Of a DNA stretch of 47,532 nucleotides, positions 17,872 through 25,775 are shown piece after piece. The notes under the pieces are model-generated. The model searched no databases and was not told the origin of the DNA. It worked only from the letters and a program-made list of their open reading frames with translations. The first letter of the stretch is position 1. Each line of letters begins with the position of its first letter. Position numbers and translations under genes: made by a program. Source of the stretch: Cumulibacter sp047975195 (GTDB lineage Bacteria; Actinomycetota; Actinomycetes; Mycobacteriales; Antricoccaceae); the NCBI GenBank assembly GCA_047975195.1, contig JBKEDB010000088.1:1-47532 (forward strand), in the 5' to 3' direction.

Positions 17872-18561
17872 TTAGTCGAGGTCGACTGCTCGGCCGACGC
17901 GTAGATCCCGCGCGACCGAAGTGGCGCGGTGCCCGACGATATATGCCGATCGCAGGTCGGCTTCGGTAGGCGGCAACTGCCCATTGTGCGAGACGCTCGA
18001 AGCACCGTAAGGATTGCCGGTTTCGAATTGCGCCGGGTCGGTGTAACCCGGTGGGACGATGATGCCTCCGAGGTGGCATACCATCGTATAGATAGACATC
18101 AATGTAGTTTCCTGGCCGCCGTGATTCGTCGCGGACGCCGTGAACGCAGCGAAGACCTTGTCCTGGAAAGCGTTCTGCCCCCACAACTCGCCCCAGGTGT
18201 CGATGAACGCCTGCAGTTGTGAGGCGACGTGTCCAAAGCGGGTCGGGGAGCCGATCAGCACGACGTCAGCGGCGCGGACGTCGTTAAGCGAAGCCACCGG
18301 AACGCTTCCAGCAGAATCTAGATGCCGAGCCCATAGCGGATTGCGTTCCACGACCTCACGGGTGACGGTCTCAGCAACACGAACAGCACGGACGCTTCCG
18401 CCGGCGTCGCGCGCACCGTCCGCGACCGACTGCGCCAGTTGATGCACGGTGCCGGTCGCTGAGTAATAGACAACCGCGACTTTCAACGGATCCGCATCGA
18501 GGCGGCGGGGAGCTGACTGCTGCGACAGCATCGTCGTATGCCGCTGGTCCTCGTCACGCAT
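17872..18561 (-). CDS. WrbA-type NAD(P)H:quinone oxidoreductase (flavodoxin-like)
   Basis: The 229-residue protein has the flavodoxin phosphate loop YYSATGTVHQLA, then GSPTRFGHVASQLQAFIDTWG and FTASATNHGGQETTLMS, the hallmark WrbA FMN-site segments, and NPYGASSVS near the C-terminus. WrbA enzymes reduce quinones by two electrons, limiting redox cycling. An N-terminal lead of about 25 residues is longer than in E. coli WrbA. ATG at 18561 has a GAGG eight bases upstream; ATG at 18531 is an alternative. Confidence 0.85.
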   Translation of the reverse strand: MRDEDQRHTTMLSQQSAPRRLDADPLKVAVVYYSATGTVHQLAQSVADGARDAGGSVRAVRVAETVTREVVERNPLWARHLDSAGSVPVASLNDVRAADVVLIGSPTRFGHVASQLQAFIDTWGELWGQNAFQDKVFAAFTASATNHGGQETTLMSIYTMVCHLGGIIVPPGYTDPAQFETGNPYGASSVSHNGQLPPTEADLRSAYIVGHRATSVARDLRVGRAVDLD

Positions 18562-18629
18562 CCGCTACGCCTCACCTTCACCCGGGTCCGTCGACATCGG
18601 CCGATCGCCGCGCCATTACGGTTGAGCGT

Positions 18630-19391
18630 ATGACATCCGTTGATCCAGATCGTGACCCGCAGTCGGCCGTCGTCGAACGCCAGCGTGGCCCGGTGACCCT
18701 GCGACGTGAGCAGGTCACACCGAGCACGACTGATCAACGGTTGCTAGATAGCCGAGGCCCGAGCGATTGGGTGCACACCGATCCATGGCGAGTGTTGCGA
18801 ATCCAGTCGGAGTTCGTCGAGGGATTCGGGCTGCTGTCCGAAGTGCCGTCCTGCGTCTCGGTCTTTGGATCAGCGCGAACTAAACCAGACGAGCGAGACT
18901 ACGTGGTTGCCGAGCAGACCGCGCGGCTGATCGTCGAGGAAGGCTATGGCGTGATTACCGGCGGAGGGCCGGGAATCATGGAGGCAGCGAATAAGGGGGC
19001 GCAAGAGGCCGGTGGGCTCAGCATCGGCCTCGGGATCGAGTTGCCGTTCGAACAGGGTCTGAACCCGTGGGTCGACCTGGGCGTGAACTTCCGCTATTTC
19101 TTCGTTCGCAAGACGATGTTCGTGAAGTACTCCCAAGCGTTCGTGATCATGCCGGGCGGGTTCGGCACGATGGACGAATTGTTCGAGGCGCTCACGCTCG
19201 TGCAGACCCGAAAGATCACCCGATTCCCGGTGATTCTGGTCGGTAGCGATTACTGGCGAGGGCTGGTGGCGTGGTTGCGCGAGACGATGGCTCGCGAGAA
19301 GCGGATCAGCCGTGCAGACCTCGACCTGCTGCACGTCGTGGACGAGCCGCAGGAGGTCATCGAGGTGCTGCGCGGGCACTGCGAACGGTAA
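18630..19391 (+). CDS. TIGR00730 (LOG) family nucleotide phosphoribohydrolase
   Basis: The 253-residue protein contains GGGPGIMEAANKGA and the LOG catalytic motif PGGFGTMDELFE (PGGxGTxxE). LOG enzymes cleave cytokinin riboside monophosphates or AMP/CMP-type nucleotides to free base and ribose 5-phosphate. It has the extended N-terminus (about 75 residues before the Rossmann core) of the type II group. In mycobacteria the gene near dapE and folP2 (Rv1205) is of this family and affects cytokinin-derived aldehyde levels. Divergent from wrbA by 68 bp; weak ribosome site. Confidence 0.88.
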   Translation: MTSVDPDRDPQSAVVERQRGPVTLRREQVTPSTTDQRLLDSRGPSDWVHTDPWRVLRIQSEFVEGFGLLSEVPSCVSVFGSARTKPDERDYVVAEQTARLIVEEGYGVITGGGPGIMEAANKGAQEAGGLSIGLGIELPFEQGLNPWVDLGVNFRYFFVRKTMFVKYSQAFVIMPGGFGTMDELFEALTLVQTRKITRFPVILVGSDYWRGLVAWLRETMAREKRISRADLDLLHVVDEPQEVIEVLRGHCER

Positions 19392-19513
19392 GGCGATCCC
19401 TCTGCAGCAGTCGAATTCTGCACCGAGCGGCGCGCGCAACGCGCCAGCCGCCCCCCCCAGCCCGGTGCCGGTAGGTCGAGGTGAGAACGCAGCGCCATCC
19501 GCCCTCAGTCGCG

Positions 19514-19546
19514 CTTCGCGCGCCGAGGTCAGACCAGCGCGCGAAG
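19514..19546. terminator. GC-rich hairpin between the LOG gene and folP2
   Basis: 10-bp arms (19514-19523 and 19537-19546) with a 13-base loop lie between converging genes; the right arm is inside the last folP2 codons. No T-tract, so weak support. Confidence 0.35.
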
Positions 19547-20392
19547 TGTCTTCTTGGGTGGCAGATCGCCGCGGATCACCGCGAGCATGTCCAGCGCCTG
19601 TCGCGTCTGCGCCACGTTGTGTGCCCGGAACACCTGTGCTCCTTGCATCGCCGAGAACACGGTCGCGGCGAGCGTCCCTGGGAGCCGCTCGGCAGTCGGC
19701 AGATCCAGCGATTCGCCCACGAAGTCTTTGTTCGACAGGGCCACCAGTACCGGCCAGCCGGTCGCGGTCAGCTCGTCCAGACGCCGAGTGATACTCAGCG
19801 AGTGATAGGTGTTCTTCGCGAAGTCATGGCACGGATCGATCAGGATCCCGTCGCGGCGTACGCCGGCCTCGACCGCCCGTTCGGCCAGATCGGTGACGGT
19901 GCGTACGACGTCCGCGACGACATCGTCGTACGCCACGCGATGCGGATCGGTCCTCGGTGCGAATCCACCCACGTGCGAACACACGAGCGCCGCGCCGGTA
20001 CGCGCCGCCACATCGACAAGGCCCGGATCAGCCCCGCCCCAGGAATCATTGATGAGATCGCACCCGAGTCGCACGACTTCCTCGGCTACCTCGGCGCGGT
20101 ACGTGTCCACACTGATCACCGCACCGGGATGATGTGACCGGACGGCCTGTACGACGGGACTGACCCGGTCGATCTCCTCCGAAGCGGTCACCTCGGTGCC
20201 CGGCCCGGCTTTGACTCCGCCGATGTCCACGATGTCGGCACCTTCGTCGATCACGTGCCGCGCCTTGTCGATGGCAGGCTGCAGCGCGAATGTCTCGCCG
20301 CGGTCATAGAACGAGTCAGGGGTGCGGTTGACTATCGCCATGACCGCGAGGTCGCCATCGGCGAAAGAACGACTACCGAGCCGGAAGTGCAT
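19529..20392 (-). CDS. folP2: Dihydropteroate synthase homologue FolP2
   Basis: The 287-residue TIM-barrel protein has the pterin-binding signature in the variant form VNRTPDSFYDRG (residues 21-32) and DIGGVKAGPG. These features are typical of actinobacterial FolP2 rather than canonical FolP1. Published work on the M. leprae FolP2 found no DHPS activity, so this protein may have another pterin- or sugar-phosphate-related role. In mycobacteria folP2 is followed by gpgS, which is missing here, and the gene is inverted relative to its neighbours. ATG at 20392 is chosen for AAGGGG upstream. Confidence 0.85.
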   Translation of the reverse strand: MHFRLGSRSFADGDLAVMAIVNRTPDSFYDRGETFALQPAIDKARHVIDEGADIVDIGGVKAGPGTEVTASEEIDRVSPVVQAVRSHHPGAVISVDTYRAEVAEEVVRLGCDLINDSWGGADPGLVDVAARTGAALVCSHVGGFAPRTDPHRVAYDDVVADVVRTVTDLAERAVEAGVRRDGILIDPCHDFAKNTYHSLSITRRLDELTATGWPVLVALSNKDFVGESLDLPTAERLPGTLAATVFSAMQGAQVFRAHNVAQTRQALDMLAVIRGDLPPKKTLRALV

Positions 20393-20437
20393 ACGTGATC
20401 CCCTTCGAACGCTGTGCATGAAAGTATCGGGAGCGTG

Positions 20438-20767
20438 ATGGACCTTGTGTGGGTGGTACTGGGAATCGCGGCGGTCGCGGTCCTACTGTTCTTCGTGGCG
20501 ACGGCCGTGTTCGGCCCCGGAGAGCGCCCCGAGCAGGTAAGCACCGAACGGGGTACGCATCTCCCCGTTGATCGCGACCTCACCGCCGAAGACCTGAGGG
20601 CGATGGAACTGCCGGTGGTCGCGCGCGGTTACCGCATGAGCGATGTTGACGCGCTCATCGAGCGGATGGCCCGACAACTCGGCCACGGCCAACCCGGCGG
20701 AGAGCGCCGAGGCGCGCTGCACTCCGACAGCGATGCTGGTGACGGCCGCACAAGCGATCCGGCGTAG
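20438..20767 (+). CDS. DivIVA-domain small membrane protein (Rv1209-like)
   Basis: The 109-residue protein has one N-terminal membrane segment (residues about 3-25, LVWVVLGIAAVAVLLFFVATAV). Later it has LPVVARGYRMSDVDALIERMARQL, the DivIVA-domain hallmark (GYR..DVD....R...). The C-terminal tail is Gly/Asp-rich. It probably localises to the membrane and may take part in pole or cell-wall growth; the exact role is unknown. GGAG lies about four bases before ATG 20438. Divergent from folP2 by 45 bp. Confidence 0.75.
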   Translation: MDLVWVVLGIAAVAVLLFFVATAVFGPGERPEQVSTERGTHLPVDRDLTAEDLRAMELPVVARGYRMSDVDALIERMARQLGHGQPGGERRGALHSDSDAGDGRTSDPA

Positions 20768-21032
20768 TTACCCGGTTCGGTGCACTTCGGGCCGCCCTCC
20801 CAACCCACGACATACTTCACTCGGGCCGTTGATGATTGCTGTGGGCGGGCATCCGCGCGGGTGCGGATGAGCATGCGTGACCCCGATGACAGCGCCGTCG
20901 GTCGGTTAGGGATAATTGCTGTAACTCACGTCTCATCGATTCCTGGCGAGAAGTGAAGTCATATCCGCGAGCCCCTCGGGCTCTACGACAGCAGACGCCG
21001 GTGCTCATTCGGCGGCTGTGAAGGAGGAGATT
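20768..21032. other. Intergenic region without a recognisable gene
   Basis: About 265 bp. TTAGGGATAATTGCT near 20908 is a possible -10 region for the DUF3117 gene. Nothing else stands out. Confidence 0.3.
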
Positions 21033-21200
21033 ATGGCGGCCATGAAGCCTCGTACTGGCGAGGGTCCGCTCGAGGTGACCAAGGAAGGTCGCGGCATCGT
21101 CATGCGCGTGCCGCTCGAGGGTGGCGGCCGGCTCGTGGTCGAGATGACCCCGGATGAGGCGCAGGCGCTCGCCGAGGCGCTCAAGCCGATTGTCGACTAA
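21033..21200 (+). CDS. DUF3117 small conserved actinobacterial protein
   Basis: This 55-residue protein (MAAMKPRTGEGPLEVT at the start, ending EALKPIVD) is nearly invariant across actinobacteria and corresponds to the Rv1211 position before glgA. A compact beta-rich N-terminal half (GRGIVMRVPLEGGGRLVVEM) and a short helix are predicted. No function is known. The ribosome site AAGGAGGAG is among the strongest in the window, suggesting high translation. A terminator follows. Confidence 0.9.
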   Translation: MAAMKPRTGEGPLEVTKEGRGIVMRVPLEGGGRLVVEMTPDEAQALAEALKPIVD

Positions 21201-21250
21201 TCGCGCAGTACCGCACATCGCACCATTGAATAGTTAGCTCTGAATTTCAC

Positions 21251-21290
21251 CGAGGGGCGGACGGCGTCGGCCGGACCGCCCCTCGTTTCG
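21251..21290 (+). terminator. Intrinsic terminator after the DUF3117 gene
   Basis: Arms 21251-21260 and 21276-21285 pair perfectly over 10 bp, followed by TTTCGCTT. Confidence 0.75.
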
Positions 21291-21313
21291 CTTAGCGACA
21301 GGTCTCCCGTCGC

Positions 21314-21351
21314 GCGGGTGTACCCGCAGTGTGCGGGTGTACCCGCAGTGC
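21314..21351. repeat. Tandem 19-bp repeat, each copy containing a palindrome
   Basis: GCGGGTGTACCCGCAGTGT is repeated at 21314 and 21333. Each copy contains the 14-bp dyad GCGGGT-GT-ACCCGC. It lies 50-90 bp downstream of the glgA stop (minus strand) and could act as its terminator, or be a small dispersed palindromic repeat. Confidence 0.65.
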
Positions 21352-21401
21352 GCGAGTCCCGCGCCAACTCACCGGGCGCGCGGTCACCCCACAGTTCGCA
21401 C

Positions 21402-22568
21402 TCACCCCGCAGTGCGGCGTACCGCCTCGTAGAGGTCCCGCACCTGAGCGGCGATCCGGTCCCAACCGAAATCGCCGACCGCGCGCTCGCGGCCTGCGCG
21501 ACCGAAGTCGTCGCATAGCTGCTCGTCGATGACCAACTGGTTGATCGCCGACGCCAGCCCGGCCTCAAACTGGCCCGGCTGCTGTGGGTCGTAATGCACC
21601 AGCAGACCCGTTTCGCCGTGCATGACCACTTCCGGGATACCGCCGACGTCCGAGGCAACCACAGCCGTCTGACACGCCATCGCCTCCAGGTTCACGATGC
21701 CCAGCGGCTCGTAGATCGACGGGCAGACGAACACCCGCGCGTGACTGAGGACCTGCCGGACTTGCTCGCGTGGCAGCATCTCGCTGACCAAGTAGACCCC
21801 GTCACGCTGCGCGTTCAGTTCCGCCAGCAATGCGTCGGTCTCTGCTGCCAACTCCGCAGTGTCCGCGGCTCCGGCCAGGAGCACGATCTGAGTGCCGGGG
21901 TCGAGGTCTTTGGCCGCGCTCAACAAGTGCGGCACGCCCTTCTGCCGCGTGATCCGCCCAACGAAGGTGACGTACGGCTTGCTCAGGTCAACGCCGATTC
22001 GGTCGAGTACGTCGGTAGCCGGATCAGGGTAATAGAGCTCGGTGTCGATGCCGTTGTAGATCGTGTGCACCCGGTCCGGATCCACGTCCGGATAGGCATC
22101 CAGGATGTCCCGGCGCATCCCGTTGCTGACTGCCACGATCGCGTCGGCGGCCTCGTACGCTGTCTTTTCTACCCAAGACGACAGCCGGTAACCGCCACCG
22201 AGTTGCTCGGCCTTCCACGGACGCAGCGGCTCGAGCGAATGCGCCGAGATCACGTGCGGTACGCCGTACAGTAACTTGCCCAAGTGCCCGGCGAGATTCG
22301 CGTACCAGGTGTGTGAATGCAGCACTTGTCGGTCAGCCAACGCTGCAGTCATCGCGACGTCCGCGGCGATCACCCGCAAAGCCGGATTGGCATCGGCAGA
22401 GTCTGGGACCACCTCGGGAAACGTGCTCGCACCGTCACGTTCCTCCCCGGTGCAATACACCTGCACGTCGGCGAGTTTCGTCAGTTCGCGGACCAGGAAG
22501 TCGACGTGGACGCCCGCCCCGCCGTACACGAACGGTGGATATTCGCGGGTGAGGATTCCGATACGCAT
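21402..22568 (-). CDS. glgA: Actinobacterial glycogen synthase family GT4 (GlgA/GlgM)
   Basis: The 388-residue protein is a GT-B glycosyltransferase with TREYPPFVYGGAGVHVDFL at the N-terminus, FVGRITRQKGV in the donor domain and the EPLGIVNLEAMAC segment with the conserved Glu of GT4 enzymes. Length and motifs match the corynebacterial/mycobacterial type (TIGR02149, GlgM). In mycobacteria this enzyme makes maltose-1-phosphate from ADP-glucose and glucose-1-phosphate, feeding GlgE for alpha-glucan synthesis. Divergent from glgC, its ADP-glucose supplier, by 101 bp. Ribosome site weak. Confidence 0.9.
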   Translation of the reverse strand: MRIGILTREYPPFVYGGAGVHVDFLVRELTKLADVQVYCTGEERDGASTFPEVVPDSADANPALRVIAADVAMTAALADRQVLHSHTWYANLAGHLGKLLYGVPHVISAHSLEPLRPWKAEQLGGGYRLSSWVEKTAYEAADAIVAVSNGMRRDILDAYPDVDPDRVHTIYNGIDTELYYPDPATDVLDRIGVDLSKPYVTFVGRITRQKGVPHLLSAAKDLDPGTQIVLLAGAADTAELAAETDALLAELNAQRDGVYLVSEMLPREQVRQVLSHARVFVCPSIYEPLGIVNLEAMACQTAVVASDVGGIPEVVMHGETGLLVHYDPQQPGQFEAGLASAINQLVIDEQLCDDFGRAGRERAVGDFGWDRIAAQVRDLYEAVRRTAG

Positions 22569-22669
22569 GGCTTGAGATTAGCCCGCGCCCCCGAGCGGCG
22601 GCGAGGCTCTGCGGACTTGTTCATGAGCAATTGGTGCCGATGTGACCTGCCGCGCGTTAGGGTCATTAT

Positions 22670-23893
22670 GTGGCGGCTAATCCGAAGGTCTTGGGGATCG
22701 TTCTAGCAGGTGGCGAGGGTAAACGGCTGATGCCGTTGACGACCGACCGGGCCAAACCTGCGGTGCCTTTCGGCGGGTCGTATCGCCTGGTCGATTTCGT
22801 GCTGTCGAACCTGGTCAACGGCGGCTACCGCCGACTATGCGTGCTGACGCAATACAAATCGCACTCGCTCGATCGGCACATCACCCAGACCTGGCGGATG
22901 TCCACGCTCACCGGTAATTACGTGACGCCCGTCCCCGCGCAGCAACGCCGCGGGCCGCGCTGGTTCACCGGCAGTGCTGATGCGATCTACCAGTCGATGA
23001 ATCTGATCCGCGATGAACGTCCGGACTACGTCGTGGTGTTCGGCGCCGACCACGTATACCGGATGGATCCGTCGCAGATGGTGGCGCAGCACATCGAGTC
23101 CGGTGCGGCCGTAACCGTCGCCGGTATTCGGGTGCCGCGCGAGCAGGCCAGCGCATTCGGCGTGATCGACACCGACGAGTCGGGACGCAAGATCACTCAG
23201 TTCCTGGAAAAGCCCGCCGACCCGCCGGGTCTGCCTGACGACCCGCACGCGACGTTCGCGTCGATGGGCAATTACGTGTTCACCACGGAGGCCCTCGTGG
23301 AGGCGCTCGATCGCGACGCGGCCGACGAGTCCAGCCTGCACGATATGGGCGGCAACATCATTCCGATGATGACATCTGACGGGACCGCGTACGTCTACGA
23401 TTTCGCGGACACTGATGTGCCTGGTGCCACCGAACGCGACCGGGGAGATTGGCGCGATGTCGGCACCTTGGATTCCTACTACGACGCCCACATGGACCTC
23501 GTCTCGGTACACCCGATCTTCAACCTCTATAACACGGACTGGCCACTGCTGACGTCCTCGGCCAAGCGCCCCCCGGCGAAGTTCGTGCTCGGCGGGCTCG
23601 CGACCGAATCGATGGTTGCGGCGGGGTCGATCGTCGCGGGCGCGACGGTGCGCGGGTCCGTGCTTGGGACGGACGTGCGGGTGTTCGAGGGAGCGCTCGT
23701 GGACGGGTGTGTCCTACTGGACAACGTCCAGATCGGTAAGGGATCTATCGTCCGCCGCGCGATTCTGGACAAGAACGTCGTGGTGCCGGACGGCGTACAC
23801 GTCGGCGTCGACCTGGCACGGGACCGCGAGAAGTACCACGTGACCGAGTCCGGTGTTGTGGTGATCGGCAAGGACGTGGTGGTCGAGCCCTAA
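22670..23893 (+). CDS. glgC: Glucose-1-phosphate adenylyltransferase (ADP-glucose pyrophosphorylase)
   Basis: The 407-residue protein has the nucleotidyltransferase signature VLAGGEGKRLMPLTTDRAKPAV, then FGGSYRLVDFVLSN, FLEKPADPP and a C-terminal left-handed beta-helix (VRGSVLGTDVRVFEGALVDG). It makes ADP-glucose from glucose-1-phosphate and ATP for GlgM and glycogen enzymes, and is normally allosterically controlled. GTG start with AGGG seven bases upstream. The stop is only five bases from that of the converging O-methyltransferase gene, so no terminator fits between them. Confidence 0.94.
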   Translation: MAANPKVLGIVLAGGEGKRLMPLTTDRAKPAVPFGGSYRLVDFVLSNLVNGGYRRLCVLTQYKSHSLDRHITQTWRMSTLTGNYVTPVPAQQRRGPRWFTGSADAIYQSMNLIRDERPDYVVVFGADHVYRMDPSQMVAQHIESGAAVTVAGIRVPREQASAFGVIDTDESGRKITQFLEKPADPPGLPDDPHATFASMGNYVFTTEALVEALDRDAADESSLHDMGGNIIPMMTSDGTAYVYDFADTDVPGATERDRGDWRDVGTLDSYYDAHMDLVSVHPIFNLYNTDWPLLTSSAKRPPAKFVLGGLATESMVAAGSIVAGATVRGSVLGTDVRVFEGALVDGCVLLDNVQIGKGSIVRRAILDKNVVVPDGVHVGVDLARDREKYHVTESGVVVIGKDVVVEP

Positions 23894-23898
23894 GGCGA

Positions 23899-24531
23899 CT
23901 ACTCCGGCCGGTACACGGCCGCCAACAGGCCCTCACCGTTCGGCAGGATCCCCGGGACCAGGAAATCGTGCTCGCGGATCAACTTGCCGACCTCGCGCAA
24001 CGCGACGGAATCCGCGTCGCGCGCGGACGGGTCGGCCACGCGATCGCTATGCAGGGCGTCGTTGAGCACGACGAGCCCGCCGTAGCGCAGCAGCCGCAGC
24101 GCCTCTTCGAGAGTTTCGGCGTAGTCCTGCGGGTCGGCATCGATAAACACCATGTCGTAGGCGCCGTCGGTGAGCCGGGGGAGTACGTCGCGCGCGTTCC
24201 CGGTGATCACCCGGGCTCGGGACGGCGCGATGCCGGCCTCGGTGAAGGATCGTTTAGCGGCCCGCTGATGCTCGATCTCGGTATCGACGGTGGTCAGGAT
24301 GCCTTCGGGCTGCATGCCGTCAAGTAGCCACATGCCCGAAACACCCGTGCCGGTGCCGACCTCGACCACGGCCCGAGCGTCGAGTGTCGCGGCCAGCAGC
24401 CGAAGCGCTGCACCAGTGCCCGCGGTGACCGGCGTCACGCCAAGCTCCTCCGCCCGTCGCCGCGCCGAGGCGGCGGCGGGGTGTTCGGTGACAAAAGTCT
24501 CGACGTAGGTTCGGCTTGCGGCGTTGGTCAT
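23899..24531 (-). CDS. Class I SAM-dependent O-methyltransferase (Rv1220c-like)
   Basis: The 210-residue protein has the SAM-binding motif I VVEVGTGTGVSG, the acidic strand ending TTVDTE, and MVFIDADPQDY with metal-site Asp residues, as in catechol/caffeoyl-CoA O-methyltransferases (Methyltransf_3). The substrate is unknown. It occupies the same place between glgC and sigE as Rv1220c. Divergent from sigE by 106 bp. Confidence 0.85.
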   Translation of the reverse strand: MTNAASRTYVETFVTEHPAAASARRRAEELGVTPVTAGTGAALRLLAATLDARAVVEVGTGTGVSGMWLLDGMQPEGILTTVDTEIEHQRAAKRSFTEAGIAPSRARVITGNARDVLPRLTDGAYDMVFIDADPQDYAETLEEALRLLRYGGLVVLNDALHSDRVADPSARDADSVALREVGKLIREHDFLVPGILPNGEGLLAAVYRPE

Positions 24532-24637
24532 GCGCCAAGCCTAGCGATCAACATTGCCGTCTTGACGGCGCGACTACGCCGAATGCGGCAGAATTGTAGG
24601 TGTCCCATACCGCTACTTGCGAGGAGCGAAACAACAC

Positions 24638-25225
24638 ATGACCCACCAGACCGCACCGGCCGACTCCGCCACAAGCGGGCAAGCCGACGGGGACTGGGTC
24701 GCCCCATCGTGGGATCAGATCGTTCGCGAGCATTCTGCCCGGGTGTACCGATTGGCTTACCGGCTGTCGGGGAACCAACAGGACGCCGAGGACCTCACGC
24801 AGGAGACCTTCATCCGTGTCTTCCGTTCGTTGTCGTCGTACACCCCTGGCACGTTCGAAGGGTGGATGCACCGGATCACCACCAACCTCTTCCTCGACAT
24901 GGCGCGTCGTCGGCAGCGGATTCGCTTCGACCAACTCTCCGATGAGGTTGAGCGGCTGCCGGGCACGCATTCCGACCCGGTGGTCACGTTTGACCACAAC
25001 AACATCAACGCTGACGTGCAGGCTGCGCTCGCCGATCTGCCGCCGGACTTCCGCGCGGCCGTAGTGCTCTGCGATATCGAAGGCTTGTCGTACGAGGAGA
25101 TCGCCGCGACGCTTGGCGTCAAGCTCGGCACCGTACGCAGCCGAATTCACCGTGGCCGTCTGCAATTGCGGGAGGCCCTTGCCCATCGAGCGCCGGAGGC
25201 CATCCGGTCTGGGGGTGAGGCGTGA
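24638..25225 (+). CDS. sigE: ECF sigma factor SigE
   Basis: The 195-residue protein has sigma region 2 (VYRLAYRLSGNQQDAEDLTQETFIRVFRSL in the N-terminal half) and a region 4 helix-turn-helix (YEEIAATLGVKLGTVRSRIHRG). Gene order sigE-rseA-htrA-tatB is the actinobacterial envelope-stress module. It directs transcription of stress genes, including in mycobacteria htrA and itself. The ATG at 24638 has GAGGAG 11 bases upstream, a long spacing; an upstream TTG at 24617 would begin at the ribosome site and is rejected. The stop overlaps the rseA start. Confidence 0.93.
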   Translation: MTHQTAPADSATSGQADGDWVAPSWDQIVREHSARVYRLAYRLSGNQQDAEDLTQETFIRVFRSLSSYTPGTFEGWMHRITTNLFLDMARRRQRIRFDQLSDEVERLPGTHSDPVVTFDHNNINADVQAALADLPPDFRAAVVLCDIEGLSYEEIAATLGVKLGTVRSRIHRGRLQLREALAHRAPEAIRSGGEA

Positions 25226-25737
25226 GCAGCGCCGGCGAGATGCACCTGTCCACCGAGGCGATGTCGGCGTACGTCGATGGCGAGCTCGGTACCGTCGCAC
25301 ACGAGCGCGCCGCGCGGCATATCCGTGGTTGTTACGAATGTGCCCAGGCCGTTGCCATTCAGCGTCAGGCGAAGACGTCGCTGATGCAGAACTTCGGTGA
25401 CTGCGATATCCCAAACAACTTGCTCAATCGCCTTGGGCAGATCCCGTTCGCTACGGACGAGCAGGGCCCGCTCGATCAGTCCGGCACGACCGGCCGCCGG
25501 TTCGAATTCCCGGTGGCATCGCCAGTGGGCGAGCCCCGCAGGCGCGGTGGTTTCGGCCTGGGGACACTGCGTGGGCGCGTGTTCAAGAGCAGTGCCGCAG
25601 CGTTCGCGGTGGTCAGCGTAGTGGTGAGTCCCACACTCTGCCAGCAAACCGCGAGCGATGCTCGAGGGCACCAGATGCACATTACGGACGTCCTACCCGC
25701 GCAGATCGACCAGGATCCGGCCGACACCAGCCGGTAA
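25222..25737 (+). CDS. rseA: Zinc-type anti-sigma factor RseA
   Basis: The 171-residue protein begins with a ZAS domain: an early His (residue 8), then H33-x3-C37-x2-C40 (HIRGCYEC), the zinc motif of anti-sigma factors that clamp ECF sigmas. A GTGA overlap with sigE couples their translation, giving balanced amounts. A hydrophobic stretch near residues 124-139 (SSAAAFAVVSVVVSP) could be a membrane segment, though mycobacterial RseA is considered soluble. Residues beyond the ZAS domain are unconserved and Gly/Arg-rich. Confidence 0.88.
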   Translation: MSSAGEMHLSTEAMSAYVDGELGTVAHERAARHIRGCYECAQAVAIQRQAKTSLMQNFGDCDIPNNLLNRLGQIPFATDEQGPLDQSGTTGRRFEFPVASPVGEPRRRGGFGLGTLRGRVFKSSAAAFAVVSVVVSPTLCQQTASDARGHQMHITDVLPAQIDQDPADTSR

Positions 25738-25775
25738 CGTCACGGACGCCAGCGGAGAAGAAGGACTTCAGATTC

